Below are positions 12,090 to 24,802 of a stretch of 64,000 nucleotides of DNA, piece after piece (within the stretch, counting starts at the first letter, position 1; the number at the start of each line of letters is the position of its first letter). The position numbers were made by a program, and so were the translations under genes. The stretch is from positions 42,854,118 through 42,918,117 of the forward strand of contig CM050653.1 in assembly GCA_027574665.1 (NCBI GenBank), written 5' to 3'. The notes below the pieces were generated by a model. The model was not told the DNA's origin and made no database searches. It saw only the letters and a list, made by a program, of their open reading frames with translations. Source of the DNA: Rhynochetos jubatus (lineage: Eukaryota; Chordata; Aves; Eurypygiformes; Rhynochetidae).

Positions 12090-14539
12090 GTGGGTCCAGG
12101 GCATCATTTAAGACCCAAAACTTTGAGCCACAACCCAAAGTGGAGTTGCAACCAGAAGTACTGGATTCTAGCAACAAACAGGACTAATCCAAGAGGGGCT
12201 GTGGCATGTCCCTTCCAAAGCACAGGCGAACTCCATATACCCCAGTCAGCTAAGACGTGCACACCCTGTCCTGTCTGGCAGACCTAAGTTTAATAGGCAG
12301 GACCCAGTCAAGAGGTGGAATTTACATTGAGGCAAGTAGGTACCTTTCACAGGAATGTCACTGGTGGATTTCAGTGGGATCAATCTAGAGGCGGACAGTA
12401 TAGTGACAGCTATAAAACAGTGTGGGCAGAGACAGCTCTGGTCCTCTCAAAGGCAAAGAGGGCTCCAAAGATGTTTGAGACACCTTCAAACTTGAGAGTA
12501 CTCAATAAACTTGTTTGGCAAGATGAGGGCAGGCACAACAGGTTTATAGTATCTGATGATGTGCTCTGATGCAAGATACTAAACCAAATGGAAAAATTAG
12601 TCTACTACAATGTGACAAGTTCCATGTTTCTATAGATTTATCATTTTAATAAGCAAGATTAACTTTTCAAAGCATGTTGTCTAGAATTTGTCATGATGAC
12701 TGATGATGATTCTGTTAATTTTAGAATAAATTTTGTATTTAAAAAGCATTTTATAATCTCTTGTGTCAACTCTGGAGCTATATATTTACCTACACAGCTA
12801 CAGTTAATCTTTGGGCAGCTGCAGCCCCAAGAACTGAGGCTAGTTTCCCCAAAGGAATTAATCCAATTGAGTTCTTTTGAAATATTTTCCCACATTTTTT
12901 GGGCAAGCCAGATCTACTGATTGGATTATCTTCCTGCAGCAAGTCATTCTCATGAAGCTCAGGTCGGTCCAAACTTTTCAGTAAGGAACATCTTAGAATA
13001 AAGAGAAAGAAAGAGGGAGGGAAGATTCAGTGTTTATTTTTCCTGCTGAAGAATAGAGAGCTTTTGAATTGATAAAACTTCTGTTACAAGGACACACAGT
13101 ATATCCTAGTATGGAGATTAAAAGCCAGGGATTTATGCAGTAAGATTTTGTTCCTTGACACACACACACAAAAATCACACTATCTATTCTTTTTTTTCCT
13201 TTTTTCAATAAGATAACATTAAAACAGTTTGCAACTGCAGAAATCTATTTTAAGAATCCTGCACAAGGCTCAAAAAGTGGAGACTGATGAGGAAGTTGTG
13301 AGACAGCGGGGGAAGATGTCTGAATTGTGAGAGAGTAGAATCTAGCCACTGCAAAAACATTAGTAATAATTAATATCTATACAGCAGAGGTGAATTCCCT
13401 TGGACATTCTCTTAATTGTACATTAATCTATTAAGCAGAAATTTAGACGATGCACTGTTGATCTCATTTGGCCTGAAAAAATCCCCATACAGCTACATAA
13501 CAACTCTTTGGTTGCTCACTATAGCCGATGCTGGCAAAAGCTCAAGCACGGAAAAACCCAGACAAGATTCTTTTTGATCTCTCAACACATGTGTTCGCCA
13601 CAGGTGTTTAACTGTGATATGTTCCCAGTAAAAAAATCTCATTAACCTAAGCGCTAGCAGGAGAGGTCTGTTTGGAAGCTTCCAGCACATTGGCTCTCCT
13701 CCTCATGATGGAAAATTTCCAGTTGTGAACATGTGGCCAGTACTACTTAAAAATATCGAAGTGATTATATCATCAGCATGAGGTGTCTGTTTCCCATGTT
13801 GAGCTCTGTTGTTCCTAGGTCCTCCTCCTAACCAATGAAGGCATCACAAACAAGACATTTGCTGTGGAAATCAAACACAGACCTGGAGGAAACACCTTGC
13901 CAACAGGCTGCTGAATAGAGGAGCTATTGAAGGAACAAAGACTTTCTAGAAATATCTGCCATCTAGCTATGACTCCCCAGTGGCACATCTCTGCTACAGC
14001 TATTTATATCCTGTGTTTCTGCAAGGCCAAATGAAGGAAAGTTAAATCAATTTGACTTGAAATTCTTCTTCAGTCTAGAATACACTTTACTTACCTTAAA
14101 ATGAAAGAAGCTAGTAATCATGTTAGAATATTTTTAATCCATTGTTCTTAGTACATTTTAACACAAGTGTGAAGCTACTCTCTACAATTAGAGAACAAAC
14201 CATAATTCAGAGAGGTCAAGACTTAAATGTCCAAAGGCTCCAGGGCTCTTGGGGCTTAATGAAAGATGCTTATAGCTCAGCCTTCAGATGTTTGGACAGC
14301 TGGTACTGTAGGGCACATCCAGGGAAGCACAGCCAGCCTTCCTAACCCCAAAGTATCATTCTACTCACTCAGCCACATTGTCTCAGAAAATTAGATGTTA
14401 TTTTTCCCTCTGCCGGCAGTCCTGACTTCTGCCTCACCAACACATTATTCACTCCAATTTCCATTGCAAATTCATGATGGTATCGACTTTTTCTTCTTAT
14501 TAGTGCAGAAAAATCGAGGTAAAGCACAGACTACCTGAA

Positions 14540-14830
14540 ATCCTTAATAGATTATTAAAGTCAGCAGGCCTGCCATGGAAATTTTCAGATTACTTAGCCT
14601 CTATTGTAAACCAAAGGCTAATATATGACCCAAACAATTACAGTCTGTGAACTTTCACAGACAGCCTGAAGGCAGTTGTAGACAGTAGGACAGAGCAACA
14701 ATTTGGAAAGAGCAGCAGGCAGTCAAGCACTGTCTGTCAGGATAAAGCTTCTCTTAGTTCATTAGCATCAAGAGGGAATCAGATAATTGGAATGCACTTT
14801 CACACGTATTCAGCTTTTGAAGATGCATTT
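14540..14830. promoter_or_regulatory. candidate conserved noncoding element
   Basis: Unique, low-repeat sequence with palindromic pieces (CTGTGAACTTTCACAG about 14643-14658) and homeodomain-like cores (GATTATTAAAG, CAATTACAG, GATAATTGG). The look is that of vertebrate conserved noncoding elements. This is an inference from composition only; conservation cannot be tested here. Confidence 0.25.
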
Positions 14831-15025
14831 GAGCTAGGGTATTTTCTCCCAAACTTGGTATCACGCTACTAAATCTTTTTTTTAGTTCTTGGTCTTAGTG
14901 AGGGAGGAGGGAAATAAGGGATGTAAGATTTCCCCGTAACATCAGCCCACCTGAACTGGAAACAATCCTAAGAACCATGAATGAGAAGTGTCTGGGTTTT
15001 CATTTACCTCTGGTTCAGCATTTTC

Positions 15026-15028
15026 AAA

Positions 15029-15060
<32 letters not shown>

Positions 15061-15062
15061 AA
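15026..15062. repeat. poly(A)-like tract
   Basis: A22, one G, then A14. No AATAAA lies just upstream and no recognisable retrocopy body precedes it, so it is reported as simple sequence. Confidence 0.9.
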
Positions 15063-17104
15063 GGAAAAAGTAATCAAAAGCAACAGTGACTAGGGAAGGG
15101 CAAAGCAAGCAAATGGAGTCTGTAACACAGGAGAAGGTGGGAAAAATCACTTCAGGCTTCAGTAAGTGTTTCTAAGGCAGTACTACAGCTTATTTAAAAT
15201 AAAAATTTGAAGGGCTTTCTGGCAAATGCACCATGTTATTTCTGTAATAGTTAAACAAAAATTACTTTAAAAAGCAAAACAAAAGCAGCCTTTACAGTCA
15301 CATGAAGCCAGACCTGAATAAACAAGTTCAACAATAGAGTGATTCTTTCCAAAGCAAATTAGATGTCTTTTTTTTTTTTTATCATGTGTGCTGTTTAACT
15401 CAGGTTTAGGAAAAGCAGAAAGTTGAAAGCCAGCAGATCTGCTGGTCTGGTTCCAGCACAAGTCTGCAAGACAAAGAACAGGTTTCTGAATGAACCCTAG
15501 AAGGGAGGCTGGGGAAAGAAAAACTAAGCAGCAGCTTTCCCAGACAGCTAACAGGAGTGAGATAGATCTTAATCCAGACAAAACCAGTGCCATGAGAAAG
15601 CACTTGCTAATTCATTCCAGAAATCTGGTGGTGACAGTGCACATGTTGACACACACGACCAGATGAGGGAAACAGAGAAAGACAGTGTGGGGAAAGTAAA
15701 TAAAACTGAAATTAATTAATATTTTTTCTTTTAAAATAACATACTAAAATGCTTTAATCAATCTTACTGATTTAAATATATGTAGATCTTAATAAAAGCA
15801 ATGAAACAGTACTGTTTCCCCTTTGTCCAGCCACTTCTGTTGCACACTTACCCTCTTCAGAGGTGGGATTCAAGGACCTAAGATGGAATTATCCCAATGA
15901 AAGCTCACCACAGGTGTTTCTGTATCTGGAGATACAGTTAGTCATCCAGAAAACTCACTGAGTCAGTCTACAATCCCTGATCAAAAAAATCACATTTCAC
16001 TAGAAATATTTCTACTGATTTAAGCTAAACTTCTGAAAGGTTGAAGGAGATTTTTGTAAATCTGTGTATGTCACACACAGAGCAGACAGTTACATTCTCA
16101 CTGCCTCCTGTCTATAACGGGTCATTTTATGATAAGCAATGCCCACATCTTCCTTAGAGTAGGATACCAACGACCCTGTGATTCACACTGTCACTGACCA
16201 CCAAATTTTTGGTGGAACTCAATTTTCCACCAATTTCCCTCATAATTGGCACAATAGTTACAGACAATAAATAATGAACATACACACCTTTCACATTAGT
16301 GAGCTAAAGTGCTATTTGCTTACCTCTGTGGTCTCTAACAGACCTAACCCAGGTCCACTAAAAAACTAAAGGGATCATTTTCCCAGTGGCACTAACCAAA
16401 CAAAACAATGATGAATTCTTCTAATTTATACAATATAAATTTTTACCATCCTTTGCCAGGTATTTCTGGATAAATAAGTGTGTATTTTTTCAGTCTAGAA
16501 AAGTTAAGGCAGTGTGGCATCACTGCATACAAATGCCTACTTATAGCACATAAAGCTGCAAATTTACATAAATTTAGAATATCATTACAAAAGGGAGCCA
16601 TGGGACAGAGCCTGCTATCAACTACCATAGTTTAAACCCGCAATGGACCCAAATGGAGCATTTCGAGATTTATGCAGGATTAACACAGGCAGAGTATGGC
16701 TCATTTTGTTCATATCATTTCCACACGCTGAAATTAGTATAGAGGAAAAGTTTAGGCAAATATCATGGATAACAAATTGTATTTTTATTTCTTCCATAAA
16801 GAGAGATGCTATAAGGAAAACAGTACATTTTGTATACTGTACCAAAGTAGGTGAAATTAATAATTTAACTGAAGAGTAATTGCATAAAATAACTGTACAG
16901 ATTATGCTCAGACAAGAATTTCAAAGGGATTCAGTAATGTAGTGTATGGAGACAGCTTGCTATTACAGCCCATATGTCCCACAGGACTTGATGACTGCTG
17001 GGGACTGTTTGCCTTAGCTTTTGTACACTCTTGTTGATAGACTTCATCTGGATACACAGGGATTCCCACAACACCTAAAAGGGATTGAATATGTGGAGGG
17101 TCAG

Positions 17105-17235
17105 TGAACTGAGGCAGGAATCAGAGAGATGTGCTGAGTTCCTAGCTCTGCCACTAGTAGCTCTGTGATCTCAACCAAGTCACCTCTTTCTTTATTTCTG
17201 GTTTCCTGTGCATCTTGGCCATCAGGATGGTAAGA
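17105..17235 (+). mobile_element. ancient MIR/CORE-SINE-like fragment
   Basis: The stretch CCTAGCTCTGCCACTAGTAG (about 17141-17160), then CTCTGTGATCTCAACCAAGT and CACCTC, follows the MIR/CORE-SINE core. In that family the order is a CTCTGCCAC block, an AGCTGTGTGACC block, a CAAGTCAC block, then CTTTATTTCTGGTTTCCT where the family has CTCAGTTTCCTC. Upstream, GAATCAGAGAGATGTGCTGA fits the family's GAGTCAGGAGACCTGG-like segment. Birds are known to keep only very old, faint SINE copies of this kind. No promoter boxes or tail can be made out, so it is an internal fragment. Confidence 0.6.
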
Positions 17236-20200
17236 AAAACAGGTCCTTGTCACTGTGGGTCTTGGTCCTGTTGAGACTTGCGACTGTTCATTAGTTAAAG
17301 TTCACTCTGGGTGCGCACAGTGCAACAGCCATAAGGATCACCAGCAAACAGGGTTCTGTGAGGATGCTCATGTTCACAAGGAAGCTAACTATCTAGAAAT
17401 CTATGTTGCTGCTTGAAAAAGAGCTGTGTGGGAAAGAATTGGTCAAGTCAAATGGAAGAGAGAAAGATACTTAGGCACCAAGACTTTCTTTTTCAAACTC
17501 CTCATTTTTTATTGCAATAACCTAATATCCTCAATTTGTACACATGAAAATAAATTATCTTTCACAACAATCTGAGGTAATACCTGTTTTCCATTAAGAA
17601 AATGCTAGAAATCTCTGGCTTTTCAGATTTCCTTTTCTTTAAGCATGCTCATAGATGTCCCCAAATCCCACAGATTTACTTCCTTATTGATGGCTTTTCC
17701 TGCAAAAGGCAGCACATACAGATCTGCCTCAATGTCTTTTTACCAGACACAGGTTAAAGGACCACCATTTTACTGCCTCAACTGGATTAAAAAAAAAGGA
17801 CTTCTTATATTCGATATATTTGCTTTGTAATGTCACCTAGATTACATGCATTTACAGAACGTATTCAAGAGTAACACTGTAGTTGCATATGACGGCAACA
17901 TATACTGTGTTAGATCATACACTCTGTCAACAGGAACCCTGAACAATTAGATCCTATACTCATTTAATGGTAGACATTGACTGCCCTTGTTGGAAAATAC
18001 CATCACTGGCCAATTTTTAGCATCTCACAATAGCTTCAACTGTCTCAGAGTGGGATATAACTGTGATAGATGCCCAAAGCCTGGAAGGATGAGAACTAAA
18101 TGGAGGAGTGGTTTAGGTTTCAGTTGCATACTTCTGATGAAGTACTAATAAAAATGCTCTAACACAGGTTTCGCTTACAAATCTTCTACTATAGAAATTC
18201 GCCTACTGACAGTTTTATTAAGAATATTATGAGTTTTCTTTACAGCCTAGATCAGTCCCAAGATGAAGGACTTCTTAAAAAAAAAGAGAAAGACATTCTC
18301 TTACCTGGTTATAGATTCAATATGATTTAGGTAATTAAAAGTGGGGAGTAATTAATCCCAAACTATTTTTCACAGTTTGATGAAGGAAAAAAGAATTGGT
18401 AAATTTATTATTTAAACTCAAGGAAACAAAGCAGCGCAGATGAAAAGTTTAGAAGAACTTTCATAAACAACAATTAACTTTTAGTCAGGAAGGGTCTAGA
18501 ATATACTTTGTGGTAGAAAATCTCTAGGAAAGCCTAGAACTGAACAATTCTCACGTGATTTAGCTTTTGTGCGTTTCTACACAATGAACAAGATAATCAA
18601 AGCCAAAGATACAAAGTTATTTTTATTCTTGCACCTGGCTGTCCTGAAATATCAGGACTATATTCCTCTTGCACTGCACCTCTGTTTCAACACAGTGCCT
18701 TTTGGTGAGGTTATTCTCTCATGGGGTCTCTAACTGCTTTTGTTCTGTGGTGAACATCACAATTTTTCTCATGTTTGCCTTTGTTCTTCCACTCCTGGCA
18801 AAATTTAAACCAAATACATTTTTTTCTTTCATGTTTTTAGCTACTGTGAGGTGGTTTATTTTAGTCAACATATGTAGTTATCACAGTGTCCTTAACCAAA
18901 ATGCTCAGGAAGATCCAATTTGCCCAAAGCTGAGCAAAGTCTGCACCCATTATTCTGCTGTAGGCTACTCTGGGGACAGATCCTCCTCAAGGAGCCTGGG
19001 TCTGGTTGAAAAATGACATTGGTATTTCAGAAACATCCCCAATCTGCGGGAGTGGCACTGCTGGAGCTAGTAAGGGATGGTCCTCCATGAGGCACCTCAC
19101 ATTCTTTTTAACGCTGCTAGAACATAGTGAAAATCCAGAGTAGGTGGATTTTAATGTCCAAGTAAATTTCAACTTTATTTATTAGAAAGAAAAAAAAGGA
19201 AAAACAAACCAAAGCATTTACAATAATACTTTGGTGTGGTGGGGTTTTTTTTTGACAGCAGGCTCACTTAAACTATGAAAAGATATATTTGTGATGCAGA
19301 TTTACCGTTATCTTCACTACAAGTGCTTCAGGGCGAACACCATCTAAATATGTATTCATTAATACAGATAATTACTATAAAATGATGCAGTTGTGCTGTG
19401 TTAAACCAATGTTTCATCAACATTCACTTACATGCACTTTAAACCAGGTTGTTGAAAACAGTTGCAATAAATACCTAAGCCACAAGTGGTCATAAAACCA
19501 TTTACATATGCACAACCTATTCTACTGTTCCTGGTCCTCTAAATCAATCAGGTGATATTTCTTAAACTCTAGAAAAAAATACCTGTCAGTCTTAAAGTGT
19601 GCCAAATGGATACATGTCATTTAAGCTTTAAAATACTCTAGTCTATTATGGTGGCAACAAATCTTTTACTTCTAATGGGCTCAAAGTGGATCCTAAAAAA
19701 GATTGTTTTAATTAGAGGCATCTGAATTAAAATATCACAAGTGTAGTACGAGACAGAAAGTCACTGTGGTTCACATAAACCCTCGATAACAATATGGAAA
19801 AACTCCTTTATTTGAGACATGAATACATAATGAGAACATTACAAAAGCTTCCCATGCATGTTTTCAAGCTGTTACTGAAAGTGTTTCCCAATTAGGATAA
19901 AAAGCCAAATTTAATTAAAATTCAGTCTAAATGTCCCGTTTACTTTTAGCTAAAACAATTTTGCACTATAAAGATAAATATAGTCTACCATTACCAAAAC
20001 CAACTGCTTTAAAATTTATAAATGGAAGGTGAGGATAGGCGCAGAACATTGTGTTTCAGAATTATTGTTGTATTTTAAGTCTATAAAAGAATGATATGGC
20101 ATTCAAGCCATTAGAGGTAATTTGCAATTCAGCACACTGTATTTTAATCAATAAATAATCATGAACAGAGAAGGACATGATTTCTCATGGAACTAGTCAC

Positions 20201-22143
20201 TGCTGGGTTCCAGAGAGCAGCTTCCCTTTCATGGATGCTGAATATCATAAAAAATAAAACACTGAGAACTTTGCTGTGGGAATGCATTATCCTGCTGTTT
20301 TGAGGTGAGACTTTGATTTGGGGGAGGAGAAAACAAAAGAACGTATAACATTTTCTGATAAAATTTAACTTCCCATCTTAAACATTTATTATAAGCTGTT
20401 GAGGAAGAAAAATAAAGCCATATTTGTTTTCTCTTACTACACTGTCAGTTTAAGTAGTGTCCCACACACAAGCTACTTCCAAACGGTGTATCAGCTCAAG
20501 GAATTACTTATTTTTTGGTAAAATAATGGTATTTGACCACTGCATGTATTTTGTGCTAAACCCATCTGTATCTTCAAACACACACATAACAAGAATGAAT
20601 TCACCTTGCCTCACTGATGTTACATAGACATAATGAACTCTGGAAAAGTGAGGAACTACATGTGCATCCAGGCACAGGCTTAAACATAACATTGTTTAGA
20701 TGAGAAACCACCCTCCCGGAGCAAAAGCTTCCCCAGGGGACAACTATAGCAACCTCCCAGAAAGTTGCTCTGCTTGTTTCATTCAATCCAGATCACCTAA
20801 AATAGATAGCTCTGCTTCTCCTGGCAGTGTTACCATGGTAGCCTCGCACTCCCTGCCATCCTGAAGCCTACCCAGGAGGATGGGGAAGTGCTTACAACAC
20901 AGGTAATGCAGAACGCAGAACAAGATGCCATAGGCTTTGTGCGGAGGTACTCAGTGTGGTGATACTCAGGCTTGCTTCAGAGAAGATGCTGTGCAGCTCC
21001 TTGCTCCAAGCCATACCTGGACTGAGCCTTGCCCACCTAGGCCTCACCTACCCGGCACACTCCAAGCCATCTCCATGCCTCCAGAGAGACTCCTCACTTA
21101 ACTGATGCCAGTGGCAAGACTTCAACAGAGCCTGCATTTCACCCGTGCTCACGGACAAGAGGTGGGAGGGCTGAACAGGATGCGGGGCAGATGACTACTT
21201 GCCAACAGTTACTCTCTGGGCCTCCCACGTGAAGAAGCAGCAAAGATGCTAGAAGGAGACTCCATCTGCTCTTGGTAGGGAGCACAAACATAAATAACAC
21301 CGTATGGCCAATGTTATCCAAGGCAGCTGTTAGATCTAAAAGAATCCTAGTATTACAGTGTTCAGCAATCTACACATAATATTTAAGCAGAAGATGATTT
21401 GAAAGAATTTCTAAATTAAGTTTTTAAGCTAATGTAAACTTGACTATTTTATCTGTAAATATAGAGGGGAGGGAAGATACTGCAGCACTTCAGAAAGAGA
21501 GTCCTCTTCGGTATTACTGCGTAATGGCATTTTGCCAGAATGGATTCACATATCTGTACACAGGCAGGCTGCTCTAAGGAGGTAGCACAGGGCATTTCCC
21601 TCATGCACTTCAGATTCAGCCTCCTCACTCAATAACCTGTTTGCACAGGTTGTTTTGAGTGGAGTGGCAAGGACTCTCAGTGATGACTGAGAATATAAAA
21701 TTAGCTTTGTTAATCTCCGAGCTCCTGAACCGTAGGAAAAAAACCGAAACTATAGAGTGCAAATATTGTTCCCTTGAAACCACATCTATTTAGCTGCTGA
21801 TGAGCAAGGAGGGTAAGTGCTGTTCCTTCCTGGGTTTTTAAGAAGTAGCACAAATCCTATGCTGCAATTCGTCCCATAGCTAGCAGACTACAGCTGTGTC
21901 AAAGAAAAAAAAAAAAAGAGGACCACATTTCCCCATTTAAAAAAGAATAAACCTTCAGATTAGTCTATACAAAAATATCTTAAATCAAAGATTGTTTCTA
22001 GAAGATCTCTACATTTTACAAAAGGTTGATAAATACTGTTTCATGTTTTCCCATTCAGACAAAAATAAAACATCACTTTGAAAGACCTCATAATACAGGC
22101 TTTGATTTAGCAGAGCTATTAAGCATGCAGGAGCCCATAGGTG

Positions 22144-22158
22144 TATATATATATATAT
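22144..22158. repeat. (TA)7 microsatellite
   Basis: Alternating TA for 15 bases, followed by GGGG. Confidence 0.9.
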
Positions 22159-22449
22159 GGGGTGGGTTTATTATTGAAGATGAAAAAGACATACAAACAA
22201 GTGCTTTGCTGAACTGCATCTGCAGCAAATTCTATTCAGAAACTGCCACCTAACAAGAACATTAAGTGAGTGGTCTTCTTCTCTCCATCTTTTCCCTTCC
22301 ATTTCATCAGGATTTATCACCTTTGATTAGAGCTGAGCAACAAGGGTTTCTTTGACAGATTTGAACTTATGCTTTACATGACTAATTTGTATTTAGCTTC
22401 TGCCATTGTTCTCCTCTACAAGGTACCATTATTTTTTAAGCCCTGCCCG

Positions 22450-22451
<2 letters not shown>

Positions 22452-22488
<37 letters not shown>
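22452..22488. repeat. (GT)18 microsatellite
   Basis: Uninterrupted GT dinucleotides over 37 bases, so a likely polymorphic marker. It is the longest dinucleotide run I see in the window. Confidence 0.95.
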
Positions 22489-22491
<3 letters not shown>

Positions 22492-23044
22492 TCAGACACT
22501 TCTGATTTCTACTGATCTGTTCTTTAACTGCAGCTACCAGAGAACGTTTCACAAACAGGCACACTGGCTATTCAAAACTTCTTTGCTCTGTGGTTTGACA
22601 TAGAATATGGGCAGTATCCAATTAACTCAAAGGATTTTTTTTCTCGCTAACTGAATGATTGAAGGCCCTAGGAAAGAGATGAGCCCTAATAGCTATTTAA
22701 CTGTAACTGTTAAGAATCTATTGTTTGTTGTGCCTATTCTAGCAACCTAAGACGACAACAAAATACAGAGGGATTCTGTGAAATACACCCAAAGGTTTTG
22801 TCACGTGACATGCTCTTAGATAATCTAGAAAACACACAGCATCTGCAAGTGAGGGAGTACAGGTCTGCTGACTTCCCAGGAGAGGGCCTGGGAGCATACC
22901 ACTGGCAGTTTTAGACTCAGAATTCCACATTGTATAATATTGACATTCATCTCCATTATGTGGTATTTCTTTCTTTGGTTTTTGTGAATTAAAAAACCTC
23001 CACAAATGAAAAAACCTGCCCAAACCAAAAGGGCCCATAATAAA

Positions 23045-23096
23045 AAAGCCCCAAACAACACAAGCAAAAAACCAACCACTCCAACAACAACAACAA
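23045..23096. repeat. A/CAA-rich low-complexity run
   Basis: Runs of A with CCCCAAACAACACAAG-type units ending in (CAA)4. It is simple sequence with no element body attached. Confidence 0.8.
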
Positions 23097-24598
23097 AATA
23101 ACCAGTTTAAAGGTCAATAGCTGTTTTCATCACCTTCCTGATACACATTTTTCATTAACTTTTACCACAGAAATCCTGCATCCCAGTATAGGGCTACTGG
23201 CAAACACATTTAGAAGTGTTTCAGAAGTATATTTGTAGTTCATGTTGAGATATATTTGGTTCGTGATGCAATGTTTCAGTATTGCCTTCGCTCAGTGATT
23301 TTCATTCTCCACTGTAATGGCCAAGGATAGCAGTATAGTTTCTTTTGTTCTTTTTCATTTTCTTCTTAGAAATTACCAATTGAATTGCAGTAATTCACCA
23401 TGTGAAATGTTTATTTTTAGTGCTGACCCCTTTAGGGCAAGAACATTTGCTTAGGCACAATCAGGAAAAAGCAGATGATGATACACTCAAGACCTGTAAT
23501 GGAAGTACCTGTTTATATACTGACACATTGCAATTTAAAGACACCTTGAGAGTAAATTATGAACCAGGGTCACTCACTACAACAATGGAGCTAGAAAAAA
23601 GCAAGGACCAAATCTAGACTACGAGGCCACAGAGGAAATGCTCCCAGTAATACTGAGCATTAAATTTCCAGCATCTTCTAAAAAAAGAAGAGTCATTGTG
23701 TTGCCTGATTTCAATCCCTAGGAGCATTAGAAATGGAGTCAGCACTAATGGAAGTAGCAGACACCTCATTGTCTATAGATGCCAGTGTCAGAAAAGGAAG
23801 GTGCATTTGGAAGGAAGCCAGCAACTAATCAGGTGTCCTGATTTAGACAGAGCCTCTGAATGAATGTTTGAATGAGAAGACTCAGAATGAGCTTCTGGAA
23901 GAGACAGCCAAGCTGCCATGAGCATTAACTGCCCAGATTGTTTTCTGAAATTCTCTGACCTGCTGAAGCAGCTTAGTTATGCCTCCTAGTAAAACACCCC
24001 GGTCTTCCCTCAAACCACCTGCTATTCAGTTTCCAGGTTCATTAGCACAAGCAAGGAAAACCTGCATTTCATTTTAGCAAGATAAATCTCAGCTTGGCCA
24101 AGACATATCCACCAACTGATGCAGAAGCAGAATCTCACAGCTCCTAAAAGCTCTGCTCAGTATTTATTGCTGAACTGTTTATGCAGTTACGGCACAGAAG
24201 GGCTTGGTGGAGTACTTATAGCCACTTGAATATCTTTATAAGTTAAGTAATCAGATGTCATCAGAATGCAAACAAAGGAAATGATGGAAGCTCTCACTGA
24301 GGGATTTTGTCTTACCTTTCCCTTCCTCTCAAACATTAAACATCTTGAAAAATACTTGACAAACTCTGCTGTGATACTAAGCTACTTCCTCCTGGGGAAG
24401 CCATCAAAAAGATTAAAACCCAAAAGTAACCTTCCAATTTTCTCTCTTTTATATTATTAAAGCCAAGATCTATTTTTGGCTTCAGCTGCTTATGTGAAAA
24501 GAGACTTTCAGGAAGCTTTCTCTGTGAGCTGCTCCAACTGAAATATTCAATAAGATACTGCTATTTTTATTTCTCTCCATCTCTTTCTTCACCTACAA

Positions 24599-24802
24599 CA
24601 ATCACAGAATAACTAAGGTTGGAAAAAACCTATAAGATCATCTAGTCCAACCATCAACCCAACACTACCATACACACTAGACCATGTCCTCAAGTGTCAT
24701 GCCTTCACGTTCCTTGTATACCTTCAGGGATGGTGACTTCACCACACCCCTGGGCAGCCTGTTCCAATGCCTGACAATGACTTAGATGAACAAGTTTCCC
24801 AG
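24599..24802 (-). mobile_element. CR1 LINE, short 3'-end fragment
   Basis: In plus orientation it opens with the complement of the CR1 terminal octamers (CAATCACAGAATAAC). Then come AAGGTTGGAAAAAACCTATA, AGATCATCTAGTCCAACCAT and CAACCCAACACTACCAT, ending in GGGCAGCCTGTTCCAATGCC and a few more matching bases. This is the reverse complement of the CR1 3' UTR and the extreme end of ORF2. About 200 bp survive; the element is 5'-truncated, as usual for CR1. Its CATCAACCCAACACTACCAT block marks a subfamily distinct from the two other CR1 3' ends in the window. There is no coding capacity. Confidence 0.93.

Larger units (their letters stand above)
12095..17100. other. noncoding stretch; one conserved-element candidate
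   Basis: No gene recognised. Open frames are at most about 110 codons, without family resemblance. It contains an A-rich run (15026-15062) and, at about 14540-14830, unique sequence whose composition suggests a conserved noncoding element. Confidence 0.5.
17240..24598. other. noncoding stretch with microsatellites
   Basis: No gene recognised. It includes (TA)n at 22144-22158, (GT)n at 22452-22488 and a CAA-rich run (23045-23096). A locally GC-richer patch lies at about 20810-21310, with overlapping short open frames that match nothing I know. A 115-codon frame at 18669-19016 has a hydrophobic stretch but no known domain and is probably a chance frame. Confidence 0.5.

Noticed and set aside
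15026-15062. Poly(A) tail of a retrotransposed sequence
   Set aside because: There is no AATAAA upstream, no recognisable transcript body and no flanking target duplication that I could find.
18669-19016. 115-codon frame with a hydrophobic segment as a membrane protein exon
   Set aside because: The hydrophobicity follows from T-rich DNA; no family resemblance and no conserved residues are evident.
22452-22488. GT repeat as a CRISPR-like or structured array
   Set aside because: It is a plain dinucleotide microsatellite; no spaced direct repeats occur anywhere in the window.
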